A DNA stretch of 64,000 nucleotides from Bacillota bacterium (GTDB taxonomy: Bacteria; Bacillota; Clostridia; Acetivibrionales; DSM-1351): the NCBI GenBank assembly GCA_023460955.1, contig JAEWOH010000050.1:1-64000 (forward strand), read 5' to 3'. Positions 45,776 to 53,899 of the stretch are shown here, in pieces (the stretch's first letter is position 1; each line of letters opens with the position of its first letter). A program made the position numbers and the translations under genes. The notes beneath the pieces were generated by a model. The model was not told the origin of the DNA and ran no database searches. It saw nothing but the letters and a program-made list of their open reading frames with translations.

Positions 45776-46414
45776 CTAATGTCTTCTACTCTCTCTAAAA
45801 ATGGACAACAGCTCACGGGCAGCAGCAGTAATATTTTTTTCTGCGATGATTGCAGAAACTACAGCAATACCAGCTACTCCTGTTTCAGCTAATTCTCCGG
45901 CATTTTGACGGCCGATTCCGCCGATACCGACCACCGGGATGCTCACACCCTTGATTACCTCCCGTAGCTGCTCCTTGGATATAACACTTGCATCTGTTTT
46001 TGTATTTGTTGAGTAAAGTGCACCGACTCCTATGTAATCTGCCCCATCCTGTTGTGCCCTGCCTGCACCTTCAACAGTGTTTGCAGATACGCCGAGAATT
46101 TTTTCCTTACCTATTAGCTTCCTGACAATATGTGCAGGCAAATCACTTTGTCCAACATGTATACCTGCTGCATCTATTGCTAGAGCGATATCTACTCTGT
46201 CATTTAAAATCAGTGGTATTTTATATTTGTCAGTAACAGCTTTAACTTTTACTGCATTATTAAAAAATTCCAAAGAAGAAGCTGTTTTTTCACGGAGCTG
46301 AACGATTGTACAACCGCCTAGGATTGCACTCTCAACAGCCTCTTCAAGAGTATCGGTGCTCATAAGGTCACGATCTGTAACAAGATATAAAGAATAATCA
46401 ACAAACTGTTTCAT
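45776..46414 (-). CDS. thiE: Thiamine-phosphate synthase
   Basis: A 212-residue TIM-barrel enzyme joining HMP-PP and thiazole-P to thiamine phosphate. Motifs are 'YLVTDRDLM', 'GCTIVQLREKTAS', 'LILNDRVDIALAIDAAGIHVGQ', 'ILGVSANTVEGAGRAQQDGADYIGVGALYST' and 'PVVGIGGIGRQNAGELAETGVAGIAVVSAI'. It starts at 46414, 17 bp inside the thiM gene, with GAGAGGG upstream; the reading from 46447 overlaps more and lacks an SD. Last enzyme gene of the thi operon. Confidence 0.95.
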   Translation of the reverse strand: MKQFVDYSLYLVTDRDLMSTDTLEEAVESAILGGCTIVQLREKTASSLEFFNNAVKVKAVTDKYKIPLILNDRVDIALAIDAAGIHVGQSDLPAHIVRKLIGKEKILGVSANTVEGAGRAQQDGADYIGVGALYSTNTKTDASVISKEQLREVIKGVSIPVVGIGGIGRQNAGELAETGVAGIAVVSAIIAEKNITAAARELLSIFRESRRH

Positions 46415-47228
46415 TAATTCTTGCCCTCTCCAAAAATGTTTTTTCATCCAGCAGGCTTAGAGCATCAATTATTGCAGCATGGTAGCTGCCGGTTCCCATT
46501 GTACCTGCTTTTTCAAAAGCTATTTCACCTGCAATGCCCATTGAAGCAACTCCGGCAACTGCCGCGGTATAAAGATCTTTCCCCGCTCCGCAGTAAGCAC
46601 CCACCAATGCAGTAGTCATGCAGCCTGTTCCGGTAATCTTTGACAACATTTTATGCCCGTTGGAAATAGATGACACACGCTTTCCATCTGAAATGGTATC
46701 GGTAGCACCTGTAATAGCAACCACACATTGCAGTTTCCGCGCAACCGCAATTGCCACGGCTTTAGCGTCGCCAGCTTTAATGTCGGCTTCGGCAGCGTCC
46801 ACGCCTTTTGTGTTTGCACTAAATCCGGCAATAAAAGATATTTCCGACATGTTACCCCTTATGACACTCACCCTGATTTCAGATAAAATAGTCCTAGTCG
46901 TATTATTTCTCAGGGCTGAAGCTCCTGCGCCAACAGGATCAAATATAACAGGTATCCCCAGTTCGTTAGCTTTTTTCCCGGCTGCAAGCATCGACTCCAC
47001 AGTCCTTGTGTTAAGCGTTCCTATATTTATAACCAGAGCTGAGGATATTGTCGTTATGTCTGCTGCTTCACCGATATCATCAGCCATTATTGGTGAAGCC
47101 CCAATTGCAAGTACTGCGTTCGCGCAGTCATTTACTGTAACATAATTTGTGATGTTATGTATAAGCGGGTTTTTTCGCATTATCTCAACAATAAGTTCAG
47201 AAATTAAATTAATAATTTTGCTCATCAT
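46398..47228 (-). CDS. thiM: Hydroxyethylthiazole kinase
   Basis: A 276-residue kinase of the ribokinase-like fold. It salvages the thiazole moiety: 'NPLIHNITNYVTVNDCANAVLAIGASPIMADD' and 'VIFDPVGAGASALRNN' bind substrate, and 'VAITGATDTISDG' and 'KITGTGCMTTALVGAYCG' include the catalytic Cys/GTGC region. Together with ThiC, ThiD and ThiE it completes a route that needs imported thiazole, since no ThiG/S/H genes are nearby. The gene is richer in GC-ending codons than most neighbours. Confidence 0.95.
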   Translation of the reverse strand: MMSKIINLISELIVEIMRKNPLIHNITNYVTVNDCANAVLAIGASPIMADDIGEAADITTISSALVINIGTLNTRTVESMLAAGKKANELGIPVIFDPVGAGASALRNNTTRTILSEIRVSVIRGNMSEISFIAGFSANTKGVDAAEADIKAGDAKAVAIAVARKLQCVVAITGATDTISDGKRVSSISNGHKMLSKITGTGCMTTALVGAYCGAGKDLYTAAVAGVASMGIAGEIAFEKAGTMGTGSYHAAIIDALSLLDEKTFLERARINETVC

Positions 47229-47327
47229 TCTTCCTTCCCTTTACATTTTAGTAATAGAGTGCAACTTAAAGACTCTATTTGCTGTTTTTTACATTGGTAC
47301 TTTTTTGAATTATCCTATTCAGTTTTA

Positions 47328-48626
47328 TTAGAATTCAACTGTTTCTCCGGCCAGAATTTTGTTTGTGGTTCTCATGGCGCACATTTTGCCGCACATTGAA
47401 CAAGAATGTTCGTCGGTAGGAGGTGTGCTTTCAAAGTAAGCTCTGGCCTTATCTCCATCGATTGCATATGAGAACATCTCCTCCCAAGCAATCCTTCTTC
47501 TGGCATCACTCATTTTATTGTCAATGTCGCGTGCATTGGGTACTCCTTTGGCAATATCGGCGGCGTGTGCTGCTATTCTGGCAGCGACTATACCTTCCTT
47601 CACATCGTTCAAATCCGGCAGGCGCAAATGCTCTGCAGGTGTTACATAGCACAGGAAATCCGCGCCGTTCGCTGCGGCGATGGCGCCGCCGATGGCGGCC
47701 GTAATATGGTCATAACCCGGCGCAATATCTGTTACCAACGGCCCCAGCACATAAAAAGGCGCTCCATGGCACAATCTTTTCTGTATGGTCATATTAGCTG
47801 CTATTTCATTTAAAGCCATATGGCCGGGGCCTTCCACCATGACCTGCACATCCTTCTCCCAGGCACGTTTAGTTAGGCTGCCCAACTCAATTAATTCACT
47901 TAACTGTCCTGCGTCGGAACTGTCATGAATACTGCCTGGCCTTAAAGCATCTCCCAGGCTTATAGTGACATCGTACTCCCGCAAAATATCAAGGAACTCA
48001 TCGTAGTATTCATAAAAAGGGTTCTCATTGCCTGTCATCTCCATCCATGCGAAGAGTAAGGAACCTCCCCTTGAAACAATGTTGGTCAGTCGTTTTGAGC
48101 GTTTAAAGCATTCCACTGCTCTTTTATTAATTCCGGCATGTATTGTCATAAAGTCCACGCCTTCCTTTGCATGAGCCTCAACCACTTTAAAAAAATCTCT
48201 TGCCTTGATCTGACTGAGATCCTTTTCAAGATAACCAATTGCATCGTACATGGGAACTGTTCCGATCATAGCGGGAGAGTGCTCAATAAGCTTTGTTCTG
48301 AAGGTATTTGTCTTTCCATAGTTGCTTAAATCCATTATGGCCTCCACACCAAATTTCAAGGCCATATCTACCTTTTCCATCTCCTTTGAATAATCCGCAC
48401 AATCTCCTGATATACCCAGGTTTACGTTTATTTTAGTCTTTAGGCCTTCACCTACACCCTCCGGACTGAGTGATTTGTGGTTGATATTTGCTGGTATTGC
48501 AACCCTTCCGATGGCAACAAGACTCCTTAGCTTTTCAACTTCCATGTTTTCCTTTTGTGCCACCGTGGCTATTTCTTTTGTGATAATTCCCTTACGAGCT
48601 GCTTCCATTTGAGTTTTATATGTCAT
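47328..48626 (-). CDS. thiC: Phosphomethylpyrimidine synthase
   Basis: A 432-residue radical SAM-type enzyme that converts AIR to HMP-P. It is the short (~430-residue) clostridial form without the plant/proteobacterial N-terminal domain. Key stretches are 'MIGTVPMYDAIGYLEKDL', 'MTIHAGINKRAVECFKRS', 'ISLGDALRPGSIHDSSD', 'MVEGPGHMALNEIAANM', 'ITAAIGGAIAAANGADFLCY' and the C-terminal cluster motif 'SCSMCGKMCAMR' (CxxCxxxxC). The DNA at 47661-47700 is about 80% GC, unlike its surroundings. It follows thiD by 93 bp. Confidence 0.96.
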   Translation of the reverse strand: MTYKTQMEAARKGIITKEIATVAQKENMEVEKLRSLVAIGRVAIPANINHKSLSPEGVGEGLKTKINVNLGISGDCADYSKEMEKVDMALKFGVEAIMDLSNYGKTNTFRTKLIEHSPAMIGTVPMYDAIGYLEKDLSQIKARDFFKVVEAHAKEGVDFMTIHAGINKRAVECFKRSKRLTNIVSRGGSLLFAWMEMTGNENPFYEYYDEFLDILREYDVTISLGDALRPGSIHDSSDAGQLSELIELGSLTKRAWEKDVQVMVEGPGHMALNEIAANMTIQKRLCHGAPFYVLGPLVTDIAPGYDHITAAIGGAIAAANGADFLCYVTPAEHLRLPDLNDVKEGIVAARIAAHAADIAKGVPNARDIDNKMSDARRRIAWEEMFSYAIDGDKARAYFESTPPTDEHSCSMCGKMCAMRTTNKILAGETVEF

Positions 48627-48719
48627 TATTTAACCTTTCTGCGGGCGTTTTGAACCGGAGTTCACACCGCCTTAAAATTATTATTTCTTAAAATTTCTAG
48701 TAGTTATAAACCAAAGTGC

Positions 48720-49520
48720 TTATTTATTAAGCCCCTCTCTGTAAAGCCTGTAAAAATGATTTGTCGGGCCGTTGCCTTTTCCTATTTCCAGAGAATGCTC
48801 TATGGCCATTGTTATGTATTCCTTTGCTTCTTTAACAGCCTCCCGGCAGTTCTTGCCCAATGCTAAATTCGATGCTATTGCAGAAGAAAGCGTGCAGCCA
48901 GTTCCATGAGTATTTTTTGTTTTAATTCTTTTTGTGTTGAAGGTATAGAAATTGCTTCCGTCAAACAAAACATCCTCTGCAGCACCCTCTCGGTGTCCAC
49001 CTTTTATTAGGACATTTGCAGCACCCATTTTGTGTATGGTTTCTGCTGCTTTTTGAATATCCTCCTGAGAATTAATCGACTTTTTTACCATAGCCTCTGC
49101 CTCAGGAATATTAGGTGTCAAAAGGTAAGCCTTGGGAATCAATTCCTTAATAAAATAGTTCAATGAATTTTCCTGCATAAGTGCAAAGCCACCCTTTGCA
49201 AGCATCACCGGATCAATGACTACGTTAGGAGGCTTGTATTCAATTAGCTTTTTATTCACAACCTCCATGCATGCCCTGCCTGACAACATTCCAACTTTAA
49301 CAGCATCCACCTCAATATCTTCAAACACTGCATCAATTTGTTTTTCTATGATATCAGCCCTGATATCCTGAAGGTCCACGACTCTGCAGGTATTTTCAGC
49401 TACAACTGAAACTATAACACTCATACCATATACACCATGGGCGGCAAAAGTCTTCAAGTCTGCCTGAATTCCGGCTCCTCCGCTGCAGTCGGAGCCAGCA
49501 ATAGTTAATACCTTTTTCAT
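48720..49520 (-). CDS. thiD: Hydroxymethylpyrimidine (phosphate) kinase
   Basis: A 266-residue ribokinase-fold enzyme phosphorylating HMP and HMP-P. Signatures are 'VLTIAGSDCSGGAGIQADLKTFAAHGVYG', 'AVKVGMLSG', 'VVIDPVMLAKGG' and 'KTKNTHGTGCTLSSAIASNLA' (catalytic GTGC). First gene of the thiD-C-M-E operon. Its SD GGAGGAG is just after the riboswitch-controlled terminator. Confidence 0.96.
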   Translation of the reverse strand: MKKVLTIAGSDCSGGAGIQADLKTFAAHGVYGMSVIVSVVAENTCRVVDLQDIRADIIEKQIDAVFEDIEVDAVKVGMLSGRACMEVVNKKLIEYKPPNVVIDPVMLAKGGFALMQENSLNYFIKELIPKAYLLTPNIPEAEAMVKKSINSQEDIQKAAETIHKMGAANVLIKGGHREGAAEDVLFDGSNFYTFNTKRIKTKNTHGTGCTLSSAIASNLALGKNCREAVKEAKEYITMAIEHSLEIGKGNGPTNHFYRLYREGLNK

Positions 49521-49540
49521 TTATATCTCCTCCTTTCATA

Positions 49541-49569
49541 AAAAAATGCCTGCCGTAAGGGCAAGCATT
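49541..49569 (-). terminator. Riboswitch-controlled terminator (proximal TPP unit)
   Basis: Stem AATGCTTGCC / GGCAGGCATT (one G-U) with a 5-nt loop followed by T7 on the minus strand, about 25 nt past the first TPP aptamer and 20 nt before thiD. Confidence 0.9.
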
Positions 49570-49593
49570 ATAAAACACAATTTATAAACTTTG

Positions 49594-49681
49594 CTTCCCT
49601 TCAACGGTGTTAACCGACAGGTTCCAAGGGTCAGGTTTTACCTTCTCAACCTAAGCAGTTCCAAACTGCTTCGGTCCCCCC
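49594..49681 (-). promoter_or_regulatory. TPP riboswitch aptamer, proximal copy
   Basis: On the minus strand the THI-element conserved boxes appear in order: GGGGG...C, TTGAGAAGG, ACCTGACCCTTGGAACCTG, GGTTAACACC and GAAGGGAAGC. An extra arm (AAGCAGTTTGGAACTGCTT) is the variable P3 stem. With the terminator at 49541 it is a complete OFF switch. Confidence 0.95.
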
Positions 49682-49747
49682 ACAAAAATAATTTTCAGTT
49701 ATAACTACTCATTTTTGTACAAAAAAACACTAAATTTCCTAGATAAT

Positions 49748-49778
49748 AAAAAACGTTCACCCGTGTAGAGTGAACGCT
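49748..49778 (-). terminator. Riboswitch-controlled terminator (distal TPP unit)
   Basis: Stem GCGTTCAC / GTGAACG(T) with a 9-nt loop followed by TTTTTTATT on the minus strand, upstream of the proximal aptamer. Confidence 0.85.
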
Positions 49779-49809
49779 GGTTATCAAATAAGAATTTATA
49801 TTGATTTCT

Positions 49810-49895
49810 GCTTCCCTTCAACGGTGTTAACCGACAGGTTCTAAGGGTCAGGTTTTACCTTCTCAACCATTGGAGTTTATCCTCAGGTCCCCCCG
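49810..49895 (-). promoter_or_regulatory. TPP riboswitch aptamer, distal copy
   Basis: The same conserved boxes as the proximal copy in the same order (GGGGGACCTGAGG..., TTGAGAAGG, ACCTGACCCTTAGAACCTG, GGTTAACACC, GAAGGGAAGC). Most of the core is identical to the proximal copy; the main difference is the P3 arm. Confidence 0.94.
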
Positions 49896-50014
49896 CAACT
49901 ATATTAATTTGTATTAGCTATTGCTCTAGTGAATATTAACACAATAAAAAATATATGTAAAGAAATTTGTTTGTATAGAAATTTGTTCATAGAGATTTGT
50001 TTGTATAGTCAAAA

Positions 50015-50044
50015 AAAATGATAGGATAGTATCCTATCATTTTT
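50015..50044 (-). terminator. Terminator of the Gly-rich protein gene
   Basis: Near-perfect palindrome AAAATGATAGGAT / ATCCTATCATTTT with a tiny loop, flanked by A and T runs. Confidence 0.85.
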
Positions 50045-50059
50045 ATGTTGTAATCTGAA

Positions 50060-50458
50060 TCAAACTGCATTATGAACGAATGAAGCAATACTGTTCAATG
50101 GAATATCCGTTACTGATCCGACATTGTATACCGGTGATCCACTTCCACTGCCATAACCGCCATTATTCTGATTATAGTTGCAGCCGTATCCGCCGTTACC
50201 ATATCCGCCGTAGCCACCCTGGCCATTGTTGTTGTCGCCCATTCCACCGTAACCGCAGGAATTACCAAGTGAACATCCCGGTGCAGGACCTATCCTTGTT
50301 ATCAATCTTACAAAGCATTCGTTAACTCCTAAAATAACTCCTGTAAAACCACAGCCGGACTGTCCTCCGCTCTTTGTAAAAATAGTTACAGTCTCACCGA
50401 TATATTTTGACAGCAGGTGGCAAAGATTATCGTTACAACCAAAGTTACCGTCTCCCAT
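50060..50458 (-). CDS. Gly/Asn/Tyr-rich protein, possible spore or surface protein
   Basis: A 132-residue protein, not recognised as a named family. The N-terminal half is folded-looking ('NLCHLLSKYIGETVTIFTKSGGQSG...'). A Gly-Tyr-Asn-rich repeat (about residues 68-110, with GGYGG-type units) follows, and a C-terminal 'SVTDIPLNSIASFVHNAV'. It has nine cysteines. Such proteins in clostridia are often spore-coat or exosporium components; this is inference. SD AAAGGAG sits next to the hairpin at 50458-50501. Confidence 0.7.
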   Translation of the reverse strand: MGDGNFGCNDNLCHLLSKYIGETVTIFTKSGGQSGCGFTGVILGVNECFVRLITRIGPAPGCSLGNSCGYGGMGDNNNGQGGYGGYGNGGYGCNYNQNNGGYGSGSGSPVYNVGSVTDIPLNSIASFVHNAV

Positions 50459-50501
50459 ATTATTAAGCTCCTTTCTTAAATTATTACATCGCTTAATAAT
50501 A
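50458..50501 (-). promoter_or_regulatory. RBS-region hairpin of the Gly-rich protein gene
   Basis: 11-bp perfect inverted repeat (TATTATTAAGC / GCTTAATAATA, 22-nt loop). The 3' arm runs from the last G of the SD to the A of the start codon, so folding would block initiation. AT-rich, so chance cannot be excluded. Confidence 0.4.
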
Positions 50502-50589
50502 ATTTATGTTAACCCACCTGAAAGTGTTACACAGAGAAACTAAATTTTTGTTGAGTATTAATATATCGATTATCTTAAGATTAATGAGC

Positions 50590-51174
50590 TTATTTATCAG
50601 ACATAACTCCATCATGCCAATGAGCCCTGCAAAGACTTATATATCTGTCGTTTCCTCCTACCTCTACCTGCTCGCCTTCTTTAATAATTTTATCATTTTG
50701 GTATCTTGCGTTCATTATTGCCTTTTTACCACACCAACAGATGGTTTTGACTTCTTCAATGGTATCAGCCCATGCCAGCAGATACTGACTCCCTTCAAAA
50801 AGCTCACCTCTGAAATCAGTACGAAGTCCATAACAAATCACCGGGATCCTGTCACCATCAACTAATCTGGTTAAGTGATAGACCTGTTGTTTTTTTAGAA
50901 ACTGAGCCTCATCTATAATAACGCAATTTATGCCTGTGTTTTTATTAATATAATCATGTACCATTTCATATATGTTGCTGTCTTTATGTATCAGAAGACA
51001 TTCTTCGGTCAGACCGGCTCTGGATTTTATAACACAACCTCCATCACGGTTATCAATGGACGGCTTCATTAAAAGTACCTTCTGTCCCCTTTCCTCATAG
51101 TTGTACTTGACCATAAGTGCGTTGGCAGTTTTTGAACTGTTCATTGCACCATATCTGAAATACAATTTTGCCAT
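50590..51174 (-). CDS. tdk: Thymidine kinase
   Basis: A 194-residue type II thymidine kinase with P-loop 'LYFRYGAMNSSKTANALMVK', 'CVIIDEAQFLKKQQV' (DEAQ box) and 'VICYGLRTDFRGELFEGSQYLLA'. The lasso-domain zinc site is 'TICWCGKKAIMNARY' plus 'SLCRAHW'. It phosphorylates thymidine for salvage. The ATG at 51174 has GGGGGT upstream; the reading to 51228 is an upstream extension without SD. Confidence 0.94.
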   Translation of the reverse strand: MAKLYFRYGAMNSSKTANALMVKYNYEERGQKVLLMKPSIDNRDGGCVIKSRAGLTEECLLIHKDSNIYEMVHDYINKNTGINCVIIDEAQFLKKQQVYHLTRLVDGDRIPVICYGLRTDFRGELFEGSQYLLAWADTIEEVKTICWCGKKAIMNARYQNDKIIKEGEQVEVGGNDRYISLCRAHWHDGVMSDK

Positions 51175-51246
51175 GGCTACCCCCAGAACTAAAAAATAGT
51201 GATAAATTACCTCTATAGTATAACTCATTTTAAGAATATAATGATA

Positions 51247-52233
51247 TTATAATTCTGTTTTACCTGTTAAAAACCTAGAGTAGTTGCCAGCTAATTCAAG
51301 CCCTGTATTCAGCCCTATATCCTGATATATTAATTTTCCTGATTTTTCAGTTAATTTAACCTTCACTTTGGAGGTGATTGATTCGCTTATATCAACTTCC
51401 ATTAGTCCTTTTTTTGGAGCTTTCAATGTTCCTCCTTCACTACCCCAAACCTCGAGACTGAGTAGATATTTTGAATCCTCAACAAAAATATTGATGTTTT
51501 CTTTACTTTTGGTTAGTTCTTTAATCTTTGCTCCTGTATATGTTGCAAACCTGTAAAAACTTTTGCCTATCTTAAGAAATGCTATAAGCCCGTCAAATTC
51601 ACGACGAAGCCAAGGAATTGCAGCTACAGAAAACATCAGTGATACGCCTTCGTCACTGAAATTATTTGATTGGATCCATATCCATGAATGGGGAAAAGAC
51701 CTTCCCCAATCCTTCTCCAGATAACCATACCCATCTGAAAAGTCAATATACCGGTTATTAAACTTTAAGCCACCTTTTAACTTACTGTGAATATTAATAA
51801 TTCCATGGTGGCACTCCATAAAAGGTACGAAGGAATATGGTCCCATAATACCGGGACTTGTAAGGCTTTTGGGGAATGGTAAATTATCTTTTAACTCCAC
51901 TGTGCCTTCAAGAGAGAAATCAGGAATTTTAAGTCTTAAACTAAAACCAGATTTGTTAAAGTGATTATCCTCCAAACTTATGTCAAAAACTTCTTCCGAA
52001 TAGCTAAAAGCCTGCGTTGGGAAGGTCAAAAATCTGGTTTGCATATTTTTTGCTTCATTGATCTGAATAAAGGAATGGCTCTTGTTACTTGAAATCGCAA
52101 TCCCAGGAATGATTGCCAAAATATTTTCAAAAGATTTATCAATAACTTTGTAGTACCAGCCTTCAAAGTAATTATTCCGTTTATATTTTCCCTGAAAAAT
52201 TTCAGGATTAAAAAGTCTTCTAATTGAATACAT
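51247..52233 (-). CDS. Tocopherol-cyclase-like family protein
   Basis: A 328-residue protein resembling the VTE1/tocopherol cyclase family. It has the N-terminal 'FQGKYKRNNYFEGWYYKVID', the core 'SPGIMGPYSFVPFMECHHGIINI', and the signature 'YGYLEKDWGRSFPHSWIWIQSN'. Anaerobic clostridia make no tocopherol, so the substrate must differ; a lipocalin-like hydrophobic binding role is plausible. The ATG at 52233 has GGAG 8 nt upstream, inside the stem at 52237-52271. It lies between tdk and a secreted hydrolase gene. Confidence 0.82.
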   Translation of the reverse strand: MYSIRRLFNPEIFQGKYKRNNYFEGWYYKVIDKSFENILAIIPGIAISSNKSHSFIQINEAKNMQTRFLTFPTQAFSYSEEVFDISLEDNHFNKSGFSLRLKIPDFSLEGTVELKDNLPFPKSLTSPGIMGPYSFVPFMECHHGIINIHSKLKGGLKFNNRYIDFSDGYGYLEKDWGRSFPHSWIWIQSNNFSDEGVSLMFSVAAIPWLRREFDGLIAFLKIGKSFYRFATYTGAKIKELTKSKENINIFVEDSKYLLSLEVWGSEGGTLKAPKKGLMEVDISESITSKVKVKLTEKSGKLIYQDIGLNTGLELAGNYSRFLTGKTEL

Positions 52234-52236
52234 ATG

Positions 52237-52271
52237 AAAAACTCCGATTAAAAGTATATATCGGAGTTTTT
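52237..52271 (-). promoter_or_regulatory. SD-sequestering hairpin with possible internal promoter
   Basis: 12-bp perfect inverted repeat (52237-52248 / 52260-52271), 11-nt loop. On the minus strand the 3' arm ends ATCGGAGTTTTTCATATG: SD plus T5. TTGTGA, 16 bp, then TATACT lies across the first arm and loop, so a transcript from it would start near the 3' arm with a free SD. The layout is the same as at 9099-9154. Confidence 0.55.
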
Positions 52272-52327
52272 CCATCACAATGAAGATGTATACTATTATT
52301 TTAAAATAAACACATTCAGTACTCGCC

Positions 52328-53899
52328 TTACTTTTGTCTGTATATAAAGTCAGCGATATCCTTAATAACATATTCAGGAATATTGTTTTTTATGAAATAC
52401 TCTTCTGGGGCACTGTCACCCTCACCTTCAGTATAAAGATGACTTAATCCCGGATATAATTTAAACTCAGCCCTTTTATTATCTTCCAAGGCTTTCTGCC
52501 AATTTTTATAATCTTTGTCGGCTTTCACAAGGAAATCCCGCTGACCTTGAATTACCAACAAAGGCTTATTAAGCTCCTCTACAGTCTTAAGAACATTTAA
52601 GTTCTTCATATAACCATAATAGTTAGCATTACCCATTGTGTAGTTATCAGGGGGATTTTTCGGATTAAATCCGGGAGAGGAAAGGATAGCTACCTGTTCT
52701 TTTACATATTCAACCTGTTCTCTGTTTGCCATACCCTTTTGAAGTAAATAATCAAGGTAATCTGGAAGAATTTCATACTGAGGTCTGGATATGCCACTCA
52801 TTATAATTCCAGCCTTAAAGGTATCCTGACCGGTTTTCATTATTTCCGGCATGACATATCCGCCAAGGCCATAGCCAAGGGTTATAATTCTGTTTTTGTC
52901 TATTCTATAATCTTTTTTCAGAAATTCAGCTGCAGCATATACATCTTGCTCTATCTCTTCATTAAGAGTAACATTTCCTATAAGCATCATTTTTGAAGAA
53001 TGGACTAAAGTTCTTTTATCATATCTTAATACAGCTATATTATTTGAAGCCAGTCCCTGCGCAAGGTCTCTGAAAGGCTTTAAATAACCGATTGACCCAT
53101 CTTTGTCACCCCAGCCTGAGTCATGTATAAGTATTACTACAGGAAAAGGGCCCTTCCCTTTTGGAAGTGTAAGCTTTCCAGGGAGCTTCCATATACCGTT
53201 TCCAAAACTAACATCGGTCTCGGTAAAACTATTAGTGTCTGCGTATAAGGGTGCCTGTGAAAAATCCTCCTGCTTTTCCTGTATCCCGAGTTCATTAATT
53301 TTGCCTTCTTTATCAAATTTCACAGTATAAAATGTGTTTTTACTGTTTGCAACTGGCATGGCAAAAGATTGATGAACCTGATCCATCCAAAACTCAGTTT
53401 TTTTGTCCTGAAGCTGAAGCAGTTCCAAACTTTCTGCAAGGTGTTGCATACTACTCTTTGTAAGATAATTTGAAAAGGTTTTACTCAGCAGAAATGAGGC
53501 TTCATCAAAATATCCACCCTTTACCAAGGCTAAAAACTTCTTTGCTGTAATGGCCAGGCAGTCCTGTTCCGAAAGAACAGTACCAAGCTCTTCATTAATA
53601 ATTTTTACAGGAAGCACAGTTCTTCCGCCGATAATTTTTATTTCATGATCCAGTACTCTTTTCGAACCGTTGGAGATTATTGTCTTACTTCCGATTTTCA
53701 AAATAAGGGTTTTATCTTGGTAATGAACTATGGCAGATTTTTGATTGGAATCCCAGGTTATCGTCCCACCAACGCTTTCACAAATATATTTAACAGGGAA
53801 AGACATATCAGTTACAGCCGTCACAGATTTCGAATATGCAGGATTGCCGGTTAGATTCAATAGAATTAATAAACTTAAAATAAAAGCAGATTTTTTCAT
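52328..53899 (-). CDS. Secreted alpha/beta-hydrolase-fold protein with Cu-amine-oxidase-type N domain
   Basis: A 523-residue exported protein. Signal peptide (about 1-23) is followed by a copper-amine-oxidase-N-like (stalk) domain ('GGTITWDSNQKSAIVHYQDKTL...IIGGRTVLPVKIINEEL'), a DUF3887-like region (about 125-170) and an alpha/beta hydrolase domain. The oxyanion strand is 'PVVILIHDSGWGDKDG'. The nucleophile elbow reads 'LGYGLGGYVMPE': the catalytic Ser is Gly344 (GGC). Asp ('QGQRDFLVKADKD') and His ('YPGLSHLYTEGEG') remain. It may be non-catalytic, or a sequencing/assembly error. The ATG at 53899 has GGAGG. Confidence 0.85.
   Translation of the reverse strand: MKKSAFILSLLILLNLTGNPAYSKSVTAVTDMSFPVKYICESVGGTITWDSNQKSAIVHYQDKTLILKIGSKTIISNGSKRVLDHEIKIIGGRTVLPVKIINEELGTVLSEQDCLAITAKKFLALVKGGYFDEASFLLSKTFSNYLTKSSMQHLAESLELLQLQDKKTEFWMDQVHQSFAMPVANSKNTFYTVKFDKEGKINELGIQEKQEDFSQAPLYADTNSFTETDVSFGNGIWKLPGKLTLPKGKGPFPVVILIHDSGWGDKDGSIGYLKPFRDLAQGLASNNIAVLRYDKRTLVHSSKMMLIGNVTLNEEIEQDVYAAAEFLKKDYRIDKNRIITLGYGLGGYVMPEIMKTGQDTFKAGIIMSGISRPQYEILPDYLDYLLQKGMANREQVEYVKEQVAILSSPGFNPKNPPDNYTMGNANYYGYMKNLNVLKTVEELNKPLLVIQGQRDFLVKADKDYKNWQKALEDNKRAEFKLYPGLSHLYTEGEGDSAPEEYFIKNNIPEYVIKDIADFIYRQK

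Noticed and set aside
46618..47145. 175-codon plus-strand ORF
   Set aside because: Antisense within thiM; shadow frame of a GC-richer gene.
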